A stretch of 51,152 nt of DNA from Marivivens sp. (GCA_024642115.1 JAHEBU010000014.1:1-51152); one strand, 5' to 3'. Shown: positions 15,958 to 25,805, counted from the first letter of the stretch. Numbers and translations are program-made. The notes: generated from the sequence alone by a model not told the origin.

Positions 15958-16443
15958 ATGCGCGAGAACATGACCGAAGTTGCCGCCGGCGGGGCCGTTC
16001 TGGCCGCCGCCGCCGCGTTCCTCATCTATATCACTCAGGTCACCGGCTTTTCTGCCGGGTCGGATGCCTATTCCCTGATCGCCAGTTTCCGGTCGGCCGA
16101 GGGGATCAAGGTCGGCACCGATATCCGTCTGGCGGGGGTCAAGGTGGGGACGGTCACGGGCATGGCCCTGAATCCGCAGTCGTTCCGGGCCGAAACCACC
16201 CTGTCGCTGATCCCGCAGGTTCAGGTCCCCGATGACAGCACGGTCATTATTTCGTCCGAAGGGCTGCTGGGCGGCAACTTTGTCGAGATCATGCCGGGCG
16301 GGTCGCTGGAGAATTACGGACCGGGGGCCGAGGTGTTGGATACCCAAGGGGCAGTCAGCCTGATTTCCCTGCTCATCAAATTCGTGGGTGGCGGATCTGA
16401 TCCCGCTGCCGCCCCGGCGCCCGATCAGGCCCCCACCCAATGA
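15958..16443 (+). CDS. mlaD: MlaD-type MCE-domain lipid transport protein
   Basis: 161 residues from the ATG at 15958. One N-terminal membrane anchor (about 7-27, MTEVAAGGAVLAAAAAFLIYIT) is followed by an MCE domain of about 80 residues: ASFRSAEGIKVGTDIRLAGVKVGTVT...SSEGLLGGNFVEIMPGG. The C-terminal tail is a short Ala/Pro stretch. MlaD forms the hexameric ring that passes phospholipids between inner and outer membranes with MlaE and MlaF. Neither partner is in this window. The stop overlaps the next start as ATGA. Confidence 0.92.
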   Translation: MRENMTEVAAGGAVLAAAAAFLIYITQVTGFSAGSDAYSLIASFRSAEGIKVGTDIRLAGVKVGTVTGMALNPQSFRAETTLSLIPQVQVPDDSTVIISSEGLLGGNFVEIMPGGSLENYGPGAEVLDTQGAVSLISLLIKFVGGGSDPAAAPAPDQAPTQ

Positions 16444-16796
16444 TCCGCGCGATTGCCCTTTGTCTGGGTCTGCTGCCTGCCGCCGCGATGGCGCAGCAGG
16501 TGACCACCGCCCCCGGCGGCGCGGTTCGCGTGCTGGACAAGATCGCCGGGACGACGACCGATCTGACCCTGACCGACGGTCAGTCGCAGACCGTGGGCCA
16601 GTTGACCGTGCAGCTGCGCGAATGTCGCTATCCCACCGACAATCCTGCGGGCAACGCCTATGGCGATCTGATCATCACCTACAAGGGCGACACAGCGCCG
16701 GTGTTTCAGGGCTGGATGATCGCCAGCGCCCCCGCGCTGAACGCAATGGATCACCCCCGCTATGACGTCTGGATGCTGCGCTGCACCACGCCCTGA
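16440..16796 (+). CDS. Exported DUF2155 protein
   Basis: 118 residues with a signal peptide of about 18 residues (MIRAIALCLGLLPAAAMA). The mature part contains RVLDKIAGTTTDLTL, LRECRYPTDNPAGNAYGDLII, FQGWMIASAPALNAMDHPRYDVWMLRC, the pattern of DUF2155, with two cysteines that may form a disulfide in the periplasm. Coupled to mlaD by an ATGA overlap. Its last 37 bases overlap the 3' end of the convergent aat gene. Function unknown; genomic linkage to mlaD hints at an envelope role. Confidence 0.88.
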   Translation: MIRAIALCLGLLPAAAMAQQVTTAPGGAVRVLDKIAGTTTDLTLTDGQSQTVGQLTVQLRECRYPTDNPAGNAYGDLIITYKGDTAPVFQGWMIASAPALNAMDHPRYDVWMLRCTTP

Positions 16797-17452
16797 GGTG
16801 TCGGCACGTCCCCCTGCCTGTTGAAGTCGGCAGTCTGCCGGATCGCCATTTCCAGTTGCCGATGATAGGCCGCCCGCGACAGTTCGATGGCCCCGAGGCG
16901 GGCCAGATGGTCTGTCAGGAACTGCGTGTCGAACAGCGTGAACCCCCCCGCCCGCAGCCGGTCCAAGAGATAGGCGAGCCCGACCTTTGACGCGTCGGTC
17001 GCCCGCGAAAACATGCTTTCCCCAAAAAAGGCCGCCCCGACCGTCACGCCATAGACGCCGCCGACCAGCGCGTCTCCGTCCCAGACTTCGACCGAATGGG
17101 CGCGCCCCATGTGGTGCAATTCGCAATAGAGGTCAAAGATGGTGGGGTTGATCCAGGTCTCTGCCCGGTCGGCGCAGCCCGCCACCACCTGGGCAAAGGC
17201 GCTGTCAAAACTGATCCGGTAGCTGCCCGCACGGATCCGCCGCGCAAGACTGCGCGAGATGTGAAAGCTGCCCATGGGAAACACCCCGCGCCGTTTGGGA
17301 TCGACCCAGAACACGTCGGGGTCGTCGCGGCTTTCGGACATCGGGAATACACCCACCGAATAGGCGTGCAGCAAAAGCTGCGGCGTGAGGATGAGATCGC
17401 CGTCTTTCACGGATAGGGCCTCGGGGGTCGTCGCTGGACACCCCGCGACCAT
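16760..17452 (-). CDS. aat: Leucyl/phenylalanyl-tRNA--protein transferase
   Basis: 230 residues. It moves Leu or Phe from tRNA to the N-terminus of proteins that begin with Lys or Arg, marking them for ClpS/ClpAP. Family landmarks: LLLHAYSVGVFPMSES, VFWVDPKRRGVFPM, HHMGRAHSVEVWDGDALVGGVYGV and FFGESMFSRATDASKVGL, then FTLFDTQF. The start at 17452 gives about 20 more residues than the shortest members; a GTG at 17410 is an alternative. It lies 15 bp downstream of accC on the same strand. Confidence 0.94.
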   Translation of the reverse strand: MVAGCPATTPEALSVKDGDLILTPQLLLHAYSVGVFPMSESRDDPDVFWVDPKRRGVFPMGSFHISRSLARRIRAGSYRISFDSAFAQVVAGCADRAETWINPTIFDLYCELHHMGRAHSVEVWDGDALVGGVYGVTVGAAFFGESMFSRATDASKVGLAYLLDRLRAGGFTLFDTQFLTDHLARLGAIELSRAAYHRQLEMAIRQTADFNRQGDVPTPQGVVQRSIQTS

Positions 17453-17467
17453 AGCACAAATGGCCCG

Positions 17468-18814
17468 TCAGGACAGGTTCTGTTCCAGCCAGTGTTCCAG
17501 CCAGTGGATGTTGTAATCCCCCGATTGGATCGCGGGTTCGGCCAAAAGGGCGTGAAACAGCGGGATGGTCGTATCGACCCCGTCCACGATCAATTCGCCC
17601 AAGGCCCGTCCCAGACGCGCCAAGGCTTCGGGTCGGTCCCGCCCGTGGACGATCAGCTTGCCGATCAGGCTGTCGTAATAGGGGGGGATGCGGTAGCCGT
17701 CGTAAAGTGCGCTGTCCATCCGCACCCCCAGACCGCCCGGCGCGTGGTATTGGGTGATCTTGCCGGGGCAGGGGGCAAAGTTGGGCAGCTTTTCGGCGTT
17801 GATCCGTACCTCGATGGCGTGGCCGTTGATGTGCAGGTCATCTTGGGTGAATGACAGGGGCAGCCCTGCGGCAACGCGGATCTGTTCGCGCACAAGGTCC
17901 ACGCCAAAGATCGCCTCGGTCACCGGGTGTTCGACCTGAAGCCGGGTGTTCATCTCGATGAAATAGAATTCGCCGTTTTCATACAGGAATTCGATGGTCC
18001 CCGCACCGCGATACTGGATCTTGGCCATGGCATCGGCGCAGACCTTGCCGATGGTGGCCCGCTCGGCGGCGGTGATGGCGGGGCCGGGGGCCTCTTCCAG
18101 CACTTTCTGGTGGCGGCGCTGGAGCGAACAATCGCGTTCGCCCAGATAGACCGCAGCCCCTTTGCCATCGCCAAAAAGCTGGAGTTCGATGTGACGGGGG
18201 GTGGTCAGGTATTTCTCGATATAGACTTCGTCATTGCCAAAGGCGGCCTTTGCTTCGGACCGGGCCGCGCCAAAGGCGGTGTCGATGTCCTTGGCCGATT
18301 TGGCGACCTTCATGCCGCGCCCGCCGCCGCCTGCGGTGGCCTTGATGATGACCGGATAACCGATTTCGGCAGCCACGCGCCGCGCGGCGGCCAGATCGGG
18401 CACGCCACCGTCAGAGCCGGGGACGACCGGGATGCCCAGCGCCTTGGCGGTTTCCTTGGCCGTGATCTTATCCCCCATCAGGCGGATATGTTCCGCCGAC
18501 GGGCCGATGAAGGTGATCCCGTGATCTTCGACCACCTGAACAAAGGCGGCATTTTCGGACAGAAAGCCGTAGCCGGGGTGGATCGCCTGCGCGCCGGTGA
18601 TTTCGCAGGCCGAGATGATGGCCGGGAAAGACAGGTAGGATTGGGCCGAGGACGGCGGGCCGATGCACACCGCTTCGTCCGCCATGCGCACATGCATCGC
18701 GTCGGCGTCGGCGGTGGAATGGACGGCGACCGAGGTGATCCCCATTTCGCGGCAGGCGCGGACAACCCGAAGGGCGATTTCGCCCCGGTTGGCGATCAGG
18801 ATTTTGTCGAACAT
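17468..18814 (-). CDS. accC: Biotin carboxylase subunit of acetyl-CoA carboxylase
   Basis: 448 residues, the standard length. [26 protein letters not shown] opens the biotin carboxylase N-domain. The ATP-grasp part shows [15 protein letters not shown], then [16 protein letters not shown] and [19 protein letters not shown], the catalytic region. It carboxylates the biotin on AccB using ATP and bicarbonate, the first step of fatty-acid synthesis. The start lies 9 bp after the accB stop, so accB-accC form an operon. Confidence 0.97.
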   Translation of the reverse strand: MFDKILIANRGEIALRVVRACREMGITSVAVHSTADADAMHVRMADEAVCIGPPSSAQSYLSFPAIISACEITGAQAIHPGYGFLSENAAFVQVVEDHGITFIGPSAEHIRLMGDKITAKETAKALGIPVVPGSDGGVPDLAAARRVAAEIGYPVIIKATAGGGGRGMKVAKSAKDIDTAFGAARSEAKAAFGNDEVYIEKYLTTPRHIELQLFGDGKGAAVYLGERDCSLQRRHQKVLEEAPGPAITAAERATIGKVCADAMAKIQYRGAGTIEFLYENGEFYFIEMNTRLQVEHPVTEAIFGVDLVREQIRVAAGLPLSFTQDDLHINGHAIEVRINAEKLPNFAPCPGKITQYHAPGGLGVRMDSALYDGYRIPPYYDSLIGKLIVHGRDRPEALARLGRALGELIVDGVDTTIPLFHALLAEPAIQSGDYNIHWLEHWLEQNLS

Positions 18815-18823
18815 GGGCTATGC

Positions 18824-19315
18824 CTATTCGATGATCATCAGGGGGGCGCCGTATTCGACGGGCGCGCCGTCTTCGACGACGATCCGTTTGACAGTTCCGG
18901 CGCGGGGGGCGGGAATCTGGTTCATGGTCTTCATCGCTTCGATGATGAGAAGCGTGTCGCCTTCCTTGACGGTGGATCCGACGCTGACAAAGGCAGCAGC
19001 GCCCGGTTCGGCGGCCATGTAGACCGTCCCCACCATGGGCGAGGTCACGGCGCCGGGATGGCTGGCCGGATCAGCGGCGGGGGCTGGCGCCATCGACGCG
19101 GCGGGAGCGGCCATGGCAGCGGACGCGGCTGGGGCAGCGGCAGGAACAGAGACTTGCGTCACGATCTGGGTCTGGCGGCTGACACGGACGTTCAGGCTGT
19201 CGTTTTCGCCATAGTCCCGTTTTACCTGAAGTTCGGTCAGGTCGTTGGCGCGCAGCAATTCGGCCAATGCCTTGATGAAACTCACATCGTTGTCGTGAGA
19301 GGTCTCTTTGCCCAT
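18824..19315 (-). CDS. accB: Biotin carboxyl carrier protein of acetyl-CoA carboxylase
   Basis: 163 residues from the ATG at 19315 (MGKETSHDNDVSFIKALAEL). The frame is open for about 110 more codons, but that part is Arg/Pro-rich and overlaps the neighbouring frame. An N-terminal dimerisation region is joined by an Ala/Pro linker (about 57-85) to the biotinyl domain, with the biotin-bearing K129 in EAMKTMN. Partner of AccC. A GGGGA stretch about 7 bases ahead of the ATG can serve as ribosome binding site. Confidence 0.95.
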   Translation of the reverse strand: MGKETSHDNDVSFIKALAELLRANDLTELQVKRDYGENDSLNVRVSRQTQIVTQVSVPAAAPAASAAMAAPAASMAPAPAADPASHPGAVTSPMVGTVYMAAEPGAAAFVSVGSTVKEGDTLLIIEAMKTMNQIPAPRAGTVKRIVVEDGAPVEYGAPLMIIE

Positions 19316-19448
19316 CAGTCGTTCCCCGGCCTGTTGCCCGTTTGCGTGTACCGTTTCAGCCCCGGTCGTTGGTGGCTGCCGGCCCTTGTGTTCAGGGCTT
19401 ATACGACAAGGTTCGGGGGGTGGAAAGCGGGGCAATGGCAAAAACGGG

Positions 19449-19835
19449 TCAGAGAGGTTCCCCGGTCCGGTCGCCGGCGTCATCCTGCGGGTGCGCGGCT
19501 GCCCCTTCGGCCGGGTCGCGGGCCACGGCCAAAGCGGCCGCTTCGCCGTCCCGGCGGGGCAACATGGCGACGCCGTAGGGTTTGAGAACGCGTTCCGCCT
19601 GAGTGACCGCCGTCGCGGTGCTGACCGCCGTAGTCTTGTCCGCACCAAGGCTGCTTTTGCTGACTTCGGCCTTTTGGCTGACAGAAGGCGGGATGGCGGC
19701 GGGCAGGGGCGTCGGCACCTGCGGCCGGGGATCGCGGACGATTGCGGCAGTATCAGCGGTTGGCCGTTTGTCGGCTATCATTTGCGGTGCCGGTGCGTGC
19801 ACCGGATGCGAGGTGAGGTTCAGGTTCAAAGTCAT
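19449..19835 (-). CDS. Hypothetical protein upstream of accB
   Basis: 128 residues, rich in Ala, Pro, Thr and Asp, with a likely disordered middle and no membrane segment or signal peptide. A short ordered patch is VTQAERVLKPYGVAMLP. GAGAGA lies at a suitable distance before the ATG. I do not recognise the family. It ends 133 bp before accB on the same strand, so it may share the promoter. Low complexity makes it hard to exclude chance, but the opposite-strand frames look worse. Confidence 0.5.
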   Translation of the reverse strand: MTLNLNLTSHPVHAPAPQMIADKRPTADTAAIVRDPRPQVPTPLPAAIPPSVSQKAEVSKSSLGADKTTAVSTATAVTQAERVLKPYGVAMLPRRDGEAAALAVARDPAEGAAAHPQDDAGDRTGEPL

Positions 19836-19980
19836 GGCAGTCTCTCAACCGATAAACGCCCCCACCCTGTAGAGTAGCACAGGCCCGATGCCCCCGCGTC
19901 GAGGAAAGGGTTAAGCGGTTAACGGGCTGAAAGACCAAGCGAGATCAGAGCGTTGTCCAGTACCGGGACGCGCTGCTGCG

Positions 19981-20029
19981 GGCAGGGCGGTAACGATTGC
20001 GCCCTGCCGCAAAGGGGGCCGGCCCCCTT
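19981..20029. terminator. Two hairpins at the acsA 3' end
   Basis: AAGGGGGCC/GGCCCCCTT is a perfect 18-bp palindrome at 20012-20029, touching the acsA stop codon. Just beyond it GGCAGGGCG (19981-19989) pairs perfectly with CGCCCTGCC (20000-20008). Neither has a long T-run, so they may protect the mRNA end or act with Rho rather than as a classic terminator. Confidence 0.6.
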
Positions 20030-21977
20030 AGCCCTTGTTCATCCGGTTGGCGATCAGGTCATCGACCACCGCCGGATCGGCAAGGGTCGAGGTGTCGCCC
20101 AGCGCGCCAAAGTCGTTCTCGGCGATCTTGCGCAGAATGCGGCGCATGATCTTGCCCGAGCGGGTCTTGGGCAGGCCGGGGGCCCATTGGATCAGGTCGG
20201 GGCTGGCGATGGGGCCGATTTCGGTGCGGACCCATTTGACCAGCTCCTTGCGCAGCTCTTCGGTCGGCTCCACCCCGTTCATCAGGGTCACATAGGCATA
20301 GATGCCCTGCCCCTTGATCGCGTGGGGGTAGCCCACGACAGCACTTTCGGCGACCAGTTCGTGCGCCACCAGCGCCGATTCGACCTCGGCCGTGCCCATT
20401 CGGTGGCCAGAGACGTTGATGACGTCATCTACCCGCCCGGTGATCCAGTAATAGCCATCTTCGTCGCGGCGGCAGCCGTCGCCCGAGAAGTAGTAGTTCT
20501 TGTAGTCGCTGAAATAGGTTTTCTCGAACCGGTCGTGATCGCCCCAGACGGTGCGCATCTGGCCGGGCCACGAATCCTTGATGCACAGGACGCCTTCGCA
20601 GGCGGTTTCGTGGATTTCTGCGCCCGAAGTCGGTTCCAGAACCACCGGCTGCACGCCGAAGAAGGGCAGGGTGGCCGATCCGGGTTTGGTCGGGATGGCA
20701 CCGGGCAGCGGGGTCAGCAGGTGGCCGCCCGTCTCGGTCTGCCACCAGGTATCGACGATGGGGACTTTGCCCTTGCCGACGTTGTCGTGATACCAATTCC
20801 ACGCCTCGGGGTTGATCGGTTCGCCCACGGTTCCCAGCAGTTTGAGCGACGACAGGTCGTGTTTCATCACCGGATCGGTTCCGTGCGCCATCAGTGCGCG
20901 GATGGCGGTTGGGGCGGTGTAGAACTGGTTGACCTTGTGCTTGGCGCACACCTCCCAGAACCGGCCGGCATCGGGGAAGGTGGGGACGCCTTCGAACATC
21001 AGCGTGGTCGCCCCGTTGGCCAGCGGGCCATAGACGATGTAGCTGTGGCCCGTGACCCAGCCCACGTCAGCGGTACACCAGAACACGTCGCCTTCATGGT
21101 AGTCGAAGGTGTATTCATGGGTCATCGCTGCATAGACGAGGTAGCCGCCGGTCGTATGCACGACCCCCTTGGGCTGGCCGGTCGAGCCGGAGGTGTAGAG
21201 GATGAACAGCGGGTCCTCGGCCCCCATTTCCTCGACCGGGCAGTCGGTGGCGGCAGCGGCGGCCAGCGCGTTGTAGTCGTAGTCGCGCCCTTCGGTCCAT
21301 GTGGTCTGGGCACCGGTCCGTTTGACCACCAGCATTTTCACATGGTCGTCGCAGTGCAGCAGCGCCTTGTCGGCATTGGATTTGAGCGGCGTGGCCTTGC
21401 CCCCGCGCGGGGCGTGGTCGGCTGTAATCAGAACCTTGGCGTCGCATCCGTTGATCCGGGACGAGAGCGCATCGGGCGAAAAGCCTGCGAACACGATGGA
21501 GTGGATCGCCCCGATCCGGGTGCAGGCCAGCATCGCATAGGCCGCCTCGGGGATCATTGGCATGTAAAGCACGACCCGGTCGCCTTTGGTCACGCCCATG
21601 TCTTTGAGAACATTGGCCATCCGGCAGGTGTTGGCGTGCAGTTCACGGTAGGTGATATGCTGGGCGGGGTCCTTGGGATCGTCGGGTTCCCACAGGATCG
21701 CGGTCTGGTCGCCGCGAGTCGCCAGATGCCGGTCGATGCAGTTGGCGCTGACGTTCAGCGTGCCATCCTCGAACCATTTGATCGACACGTTGCCGGGGGC
21801 AAAGCTGGTGTTCTTGACGATGCTATAGGGTTTGATCCAGTCGATCCGCTTGCCTTGTTCTGCCCAGAATTTATCCGGATCAGTGACCGAAGCCTTGTAC
21901 ATCGCGTCATACTTGGCGCGGTCGGCATGGGCCGAGGCGGCGAGGGCGGCGGAGGGGGCATAAAGCGTGGTCGTCAT
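20028..21977 (-). CDS. acsA: Acetyl-CoA synthetase
   Basis: 649 residues, typical. AMP-forming acyl-CoA synthetase with [18 protein letters not shown] (P-loop-like), YFTA-type [23 protein letters not shown] (the acetate-pocket WWQTE), [31 protein letters not shown] and TRSGKIMRR with K609, the lysine whose acetylation switches Acs off in other bacteria. Converts acetate, ATP and CoA to acetyl-CoA. AAAGGA precedes the ATG. It is the last gene of the ABC-transporter operon, 30 bp after livF, which ties the transported substrate to acetate or a short-chain acid. The 3' palindrome touches its stop. Confidence 0.97.
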   Translation of the reverse strand: MTTTLYAPSAALAASAHADRAKYDAMYKASVTDPDKFWAEQGKRIDWIKPYSIVKNTSFAPGNVSIKWFEDGTLNVSANCIDRHLATRGDQTAILWEPDDPKDPAQHITYRELHANTCRMANVLKDMGVTKGDRVVLYMPMIPEAAYAMLACTRIGAIHSIVFAGFSPDALSSRINGCDAKVLITADHAPRGGKATPLKSNADKALLHCDDHVKMLVVKRTGAQTTWTEGRDYDYNALAAAAATDCPVEEMGAEDPLFILYTSGSTGQPKGVVHTTGGYLVYAAMTHEYTFDYHEGDVFWCTADVGWVTGHSYIVYGPLANGATTLMFEGVPTFPDAGRFWEVCAKHKVNQFYTAPTAIRALMAHGTDPVMKHDLSSLKLLGTVGEPINPEAWNWYHDNVGKGKVPIVDTWWQTETGGHLLTPLPGAIPTKPGSATLPFFGVQPVVLEPTSGAEIHETACEGVLCIKDSWPGQMRTVWGDHDRFEKTYFSDYKNYYFSGDGCRRDEDGYYWITGRVDDVINVSGHRMGTAEVESALVAHELVAESAVVGYPHAIKGQGIYAYVTLMNGVEPTEELRKELVKWVRTEIGPIASPDLIQWAPGLPKTRSGKIMRRILRKIAENDFGALGDTSTLADPAVVDDLIANRMNKG

Positions 21978-22007
21978 GGGGCTGGTCCTTTGGGTAGTCT
22001 ATTCAGG

Positions 22008-22757
22008 TCAGATGGCGAGGTACTGCGCCCGCAACTGGTCGTTTTCGAGCACTTCCTTGGCCGAGCCGTCAAACACGACCGACCCGGTGTCCAGGATCAC
22101 CGCCCGGTCAGCGAGCTTGAGGGCGGCGACGGCGTTCTGTTCGACGATCACCGTGGTGATCCCCTGATCGCGGATGATGTTCAGGGTCTTGGCGATTTCT
22201 TGCACGATGACGGGGGCGAGCCCCTCGTAAGGTTCGTCCAGCAACAGAACCTTGATGTCGCGGGCCAGCGCCCGGGCGATGGCCAGCATCTGCTGTTCGC
22301 CGCCAGAGAGCGTGACGCCTTCCTGAGACTTGCGTTCGCCCAACCGTGGGAACAATTCGTAGATCCGTTCCAGAGACCATCCGATGGGCGGGGCGATCTG
22401 GGCCAGTTTCAGGTTTTCTTCAACTGTCAGGCCGGGGATGATCCGGCGATCTTCGGGGACCAGTGCGATACCGGCGGCAGAGGCCTGGTGGGCCTTCATC
22501 AGGTGCAACGGCTGATGGTCCAGCCAGATTTCCCCATGCTTCAAAGCCGGATTGTCCAGCCGGGCGATGGCGCGAAGGGTCGATGTCTTGCCCGCGCCAT
22601 TTCGACCCAGAAGGGCGAGGATCTCGCCCTCGTGGATGTCAAAGCTGACGCCCTGAACGATGTAGCTTTCGCCATAATAGGCCTGAATATCCCAAACGGA
22701 CAGGAATTTCGGCTGGGTGGCGGCGTTGTTGACGTTCTTGTCGAAGGGGGCGTTCAT
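22008..22757 (-). CDS. livF: LivF-type ABC transporter ATP-binding protein
   Basis: 249 residues. Walker A LLGRNGAGKTST, Q-loop VPEDRRIIPGLTVEENL, signature TLSGGEQQMLAIARAL and Walker B VLLLDEPYEGLAP followed by the His switch region TVIVEQN. The shortened helical part and Y-GESYIVQGVSFDIHEGE opening are typical of LivF rather than LivG. AGGAG precedes the ATG. Second ATPase of the branched-chain-amino-acid-family (HAAT) importer. The gap to livG holds two strong palindromes. Confidence 0.93.
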   Translation of the reverse strand: MNAPFDKNVNNAATQPKFLSVWDIQAYYGESYIVQGVSFDIHEGEILALLGRNGAGKTSTLRAIARLDNPALKHGEIWLDHQPLHLMKAHQASAAGIALVPEDRRIIPGLTVEENLKLAQIAPPIGWSLERIYELFPRLGERKSQEGVTLSGGEQQMLAIARALARDIKVLLLDEPYEGLAPVIVQEIAKTLNIIRDQGITTVIVEQNAVAALKLADRAVILDTGSVVFDGSAKEVLENDQLRAQYLAI

Positions 22758-22772
22758 CTGTTTCTCCTATCG

Positions 22773-22816
22773 CCGTTTTCTGCGCAGAAAACGGAACGAA
22801 TTTTGTGCAAAATTCG
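22773..22816. repeat. Pair of perfect palindromes between livG and livF
   Basis: A 22-bp perfect palindrome at 22773-22794 (half site CCGTTTTCTGC) is followed after 2 bp by a 20-bp element at 22797-22816 (CGAATTTTG-TG-CAAAATTCG). They fill most of the 64-bp intercistronic gap and share TTTT-x-TGC-type halves. They may be a mobile palindromic repeat, an mRNA-processing site or a protein site. Confidence 0.7.
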
Positions 22817-22821
22817 GCGCC

Positions 22822-23580
22822 TTAAACCTGCGCCTCGCCCAGATAGGCTTCGCGCACCTTGGGGTGACCCTTGATGTTTTCGGGGATGTCCTCAACCAGC
22901 GGGGTGCCTTGGGCCAGAACGGTGATCCGGTCGGCCAATGAGAATACCACGTTCATGTCGTGTTCGATGATGGCCATCGTGATCCCCCGCTTGGTGCGGA
23001 TGTCCTTGAGCAGCAGGATCGTGTTTTCCGTATCCGCCCGCGCCATCCCGGCGGTGGGTTCATCGAGCAGCAGAAGGCGCGGTTCCTGCACCAGGCACAT
23101 CGCCATTTCCAGCCGTCGTTTGTCGCCGCGCGACATTGACGCCGCGTGCATCCCCCGTTTGTCGAGCATGCCGACATCGTCCAGCATCGCCTCGGCCTGT
23201 TCAAAGATCGCCTTTTCGTGGCGCACCGATTCCAGCGCGTGCATCCGGAACGAACCGTCCCGTTTGGCAAAGCAGGGGATCAGCACGTTTTCCATCACCG
23301 TCAGGTCACCAAAGATTTCGGGCGTCTGGAACACCCGCGAAATACCCATCTGGTTGATCTCGTAGGGTTTGCGCCCCAGCACCGACTGCCCGTCGAACAT
23401 GACCGAGCCACTGTCCGGGATCAGTTTGCCCACCAGAACGTTCAGCAGCGTGGATTTTCCCGCCCCGTTTGGCCCGATTATGGCGTGCACCGAGCCTTCC
23501 TGAACGCTCAGGTTCACGTTGCCCAGTGCCTGCAACCCGCCGAAGCGTTTGTTGACGCCTTTGACTTCAAGGATACCCAT
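22822..23580 (-). CDS. livG: LivG-type ABC transporter ATP-binding protein
   Basis: 252 residues. Opens LEVKGVNKRFGGLQALGNV; Walker A IGPNGAGKSTLLN; signature SMSRGDKRRLEMAMCL, where the usual LSGG is replaced by MSRG; Walker B LLLLDEPTAGM; and AIIEHDMNVVFSLADRI. The long insertion between Q-loop and signature and the C-terminal HPKVREAYLG are typical of LivG. AAGGAG precedes the ATG. The SRG version of the signature is a known variant of the family but worth noting. Confidence 0.93.
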   Translation of the reverse strand: MGILEVKGVNKRFGGLQALGNVNLSVQEGSVHAIIGPNGAGKSTLLNVLVGKLIPDSGSVMFDGQSVLGRKPYEINQMGISRVFQTPEIFGDLTVMENVLIPCFAKRDGSFRMHALESVRHEKAIFEQAEAMLDDVGMLDKRGMHAASMSRGDKRRLEMAMCLVQEPRLLLLDEPTAGMARADTENTILLLKDIRTKRGITMAIIEHDMNVVFSLADRITVLAQGTPLVEDIPENIKGHPKVREAYLGEAQV

Positions 23581-23591
23581 GTCCGTTCTCC

Positions 23592-24770
23592 TTATTCCGC
23601 GGGTTTGGGGGCAGGGGCCGGGTCGGCCTTGCCGCGCCCGAACATTGCACCGATCCGCCGTCCGCCTTCGACCAGCCCGCCGGGCAGGAATATGACGACC
23701 AACATGAACATCAGACCCATCGACAGCGACCAGCCTTCGCCAAAGAAGGGGGCGAGCACCTTGACCACGAAATTCTCGATCCCGTCAGGCAGCCACGAGA
23801 ACCACGAATGAAGGACGCCGTCGTTGATCTTGGAAAAGATGTTTTCAAAGTACTTGATGAAGCCTGCCCCAAGGATGGGCCCGATCAGCGTGCCAGCCCC
23901 GCCAAGGATGGTCATGATGACCACCTCGCCCGACGCCGTCCACTGCATCCGCTCGGCGCCTGCCAGCGGGTCCATGCACGCCAGAAGTCCACCGGCCAGA
24001 CCGGCATACATGCCCGAGATGACAAAGGCCGCCAGCGTATAGGGCCGCTTGTTCAACCCGGTGTAGTTCATCCGCGTCTGGTTCGACTTGATCGCCCGCA
24101 GCATCATGCCAAAGGGTGACCGAAAGATGCGGATCGCCACATAAAAGCTGATGAGCATGATGATGGCGCAGAAATAGTAGCCGACCCCGAAATCAAAGCT
24201 CCAGTTGCCCAGGTGCAGCGTGGTGGTCGAGCGCATTTCCAGCCCGAACAGATGCGTCACGTTCGGCCCGTTGCCCAGCAGGTATTGCGGGTCGGAGGTA
24301 TAGACCTGAAGCCCCGTCTCGCCATTGGTGAGCGGCGTGAACACCGAATAGGCCAGCGCGAACGACATCTGCGCAAAGGCCAGTGTCAGGATCGAGAAGT
24401 AGATGCCCGATCGCCGCAGCGACACATAGCCGATCACCAGCGCAAAGAGAGAGGCCACGATCACCGACAGGATCAGTGCGGGGACGATGTTGTAGCTCAA
24501 GAGCTTGAACATCCAGACCGCTGCATAGGACCCGACCCCCAAAAAGGCCGCGTGGCCGAACGACAGGTAGCCCGTCAGGCCGAACAGGATGTTGAACCCG
24601 ATGGCGAAGATCCCGAAGATCACGAACCGCTGCATCAGGTCGGGGTAACCTGCGTTGAACTGCGCCATCGCCGATCCTTGCGGAAACGGGTTGAGCAGGA
24701 AGGGCGCCAGCATTGTCATGGCGATGACGACGAGGAAGAGGGTGGTATCTTTGCGTTCAAGTCCGAACAT
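23592..24770 (-). CDS. livM: LivM-type ABC transporter permease
   Basis: 392 residues with eight or more membrane segments. Family landmarks: [26 protein letters not shown] in the second segment and [24 protein letters not shown] ahead of the ABC-ATPase contact region, followed by [16 protein letters not shown] and [22 protein letters not shown]. The C-terminal 20 residues are charged and Pro/Ala-rich. It forms the membrane pore with LivH. It starts 3 bp after the livH stop, and livG follows after 11 bp. Confidence 0.93.
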   Translation of the reverse strand: MFGLERKDTTLFLVVIAMTMLAPFLLNPFPQGSAMAQFNAGYPDLMQRFVIFGIFAIGFNILFGLTGYLSFGHAAFLGVGSYAAVWMFKLLSYNIVPALILSVIVASLFALVIGYVSLRRSGIYFSILTLAFAQMSFALAYSVFTPLTNGETGLQVYTSDPQYLLGNGPNVTHLFGLEMRSTTTLHLGNWSFDFGVGYYFCAIIMLISFYVAIRIFRSPFGMMLRAIKSNQTRMNYTGLNKRPYTLAAFVISGMYAGLAGGLLACMDPLAGAERMQWTASGEVVIMTILGGAGTLIGPILGAGFIKYFENIFSKINDGVLHSWFSWLPDGIENFVVKVLAPFFGEGWSLSMGLMFMLVVIFLPGGLVEGGRRIGAMFGRGKADPAPAPKPAE

Positions 24771-24773
24771 GGC

Positions 24774-25805
24774 TTATTCCTCCATCACGCCTTTGCGCCC
24801 CATCAGCCCGCGGGGCCGGGTGAGGATGACGATGATTGCAATCAGATAGATGATGATCTGGTCGATGCCGGGCAGCAGGCTTTTCACCTCGTTCATCGAA
24901 GCGAAGGACTGCACAATCCCCAGAAGGAACCCCGACAGCACCGCCCCCGGCAGCGACCCCATGCCGCCCACGACCACCACGACGAAGCTGAGCACGAGAA
25001 AGTCCATCCCCATGTGGTAGTTGGGCGAGTTGATCGGCGTGTACATCACCCCCGCCAATCCGGCGACAGCGGCGGCGATGCCAAACATGATGGTAAACCG
25101 TTTGTCGATGTCGATGCCCAGGATGCCCACGGTTTCCCGGTCGGCCATCCCGGCCCGGACCACCATCCCGAAGGTGGTGAATTGCAGGAACGCAAAGACG
25201 GCGGCGATGATCAGGCAGGAGAACAGGAAATAGACCAGTCGCCAGGCCGGGTAGATGATCGCGTTGGGGTCAAAGCCGATCAGCACGCCAAAGTCGATGC
25301 TGCCCCGGAACATCTCGGGGGCAGGGGTCGGGATCGGATTGGCGCCGTAGAAATACTTGATCACTTCTTGCAGCACGATCGCCAAACCAAAGGTCACAAG
25401 GATCTGGTCGGCATGGGGGCGCTTGTAGAAATGTTTGATCAGCCCGCGTTCCATGATGAACCCGATGGCGATCATGACAGGGATGGCAAACAGGATCGCC
25501 AGTGGCACCGCCCAGTCGATCATGGCGGCCCCGACGTTGGGTCCGAACCATTCGACCAGATAGGGACTCTGGATCTTGGCCGGATTGCCAAGGAAATCCA
25601 GTTTTTCCGGGTCGATGGTGGTGTGTGACAAGGCAAAGATCTTGGACAGCGTGACGGCACAGAACGCGCCGATCATGAACAGCGCCCCGTGGGCGAAGTT
25701 GACCACGCCGAGCGTTCCGAAAATCAGCGTCAGGCCGAGGGCGATCAGCGCATATGCCGATCCCTTGTCCAGTCCGTTGAGGAATTGGAGGATGAGTGCG
25801 TCCAT
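24774..25805 (-). CDS. livH: LivH-type ABC transporter permease
   Basis: 343 residues with about eight membrane segments: LNGLDKGSAYALIALGLTLIFGTLGVVNFAHGALFMIGAF is the classic LivH opening. Further on come LVTFGLAIVLQEV, TTFGMVVRAGMADRETVGILGIDI (ATPase contact loop) and VVVVGGMGSLPGAVLSGF. A loop of about 45 residues between the second and third segments (HTTIDPEKLDFLGNPAKIQSP...) is longer than in E. coli LivH and is typical of the alphaproteobacterial urea/amide-like branch. Confidence 0.93.
   Translation of the reverse strand: MDALILQFLNGLDKGSAYALIALGLTLIFGTLGVVNFAHGALFMIGAFCAVTLSKIFALSHTTIDPEKLDFLGNPAKIQSPYLVEWFGPNVGAAMIDWAVPLAILFAIPVMIAIGFIMERGLIKHFYKRPHADQILVTFGLAIVLQEVIKYFYGANPIPTPAPEMFRGSIDFGVLIGFDPNAIIYPAWRLVYFLFSCLIIAAVFAFLQFTTFGMVVRAGMADRETVGILGIDIDKRFTIMFGIAAAVAGLAGVMYTPINSPNYHMGMDFLVLSFVVVVVGGMGSLPGAVLSGFLLGIVQSFASMNEVKSLLPGIDQIIIYLIAIIVILTRPRGLMGRKGVMEE

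Noticed and set aside
19953-22874. A 973-codon open frame on the plus strand
   Set aside because: It is antisense to acsA and livF, which have full family motifs. The translation is rich in Gly, Asp, Arg and His with no domain order; high GC leaves such shadow frames open.
24213-25628. A 471-codon plus-strand frame across livM and livH
   Set aside because: It is His/Asp/Gln-rich, has no membrane or domain signal, and is antisense to clear permease genes.
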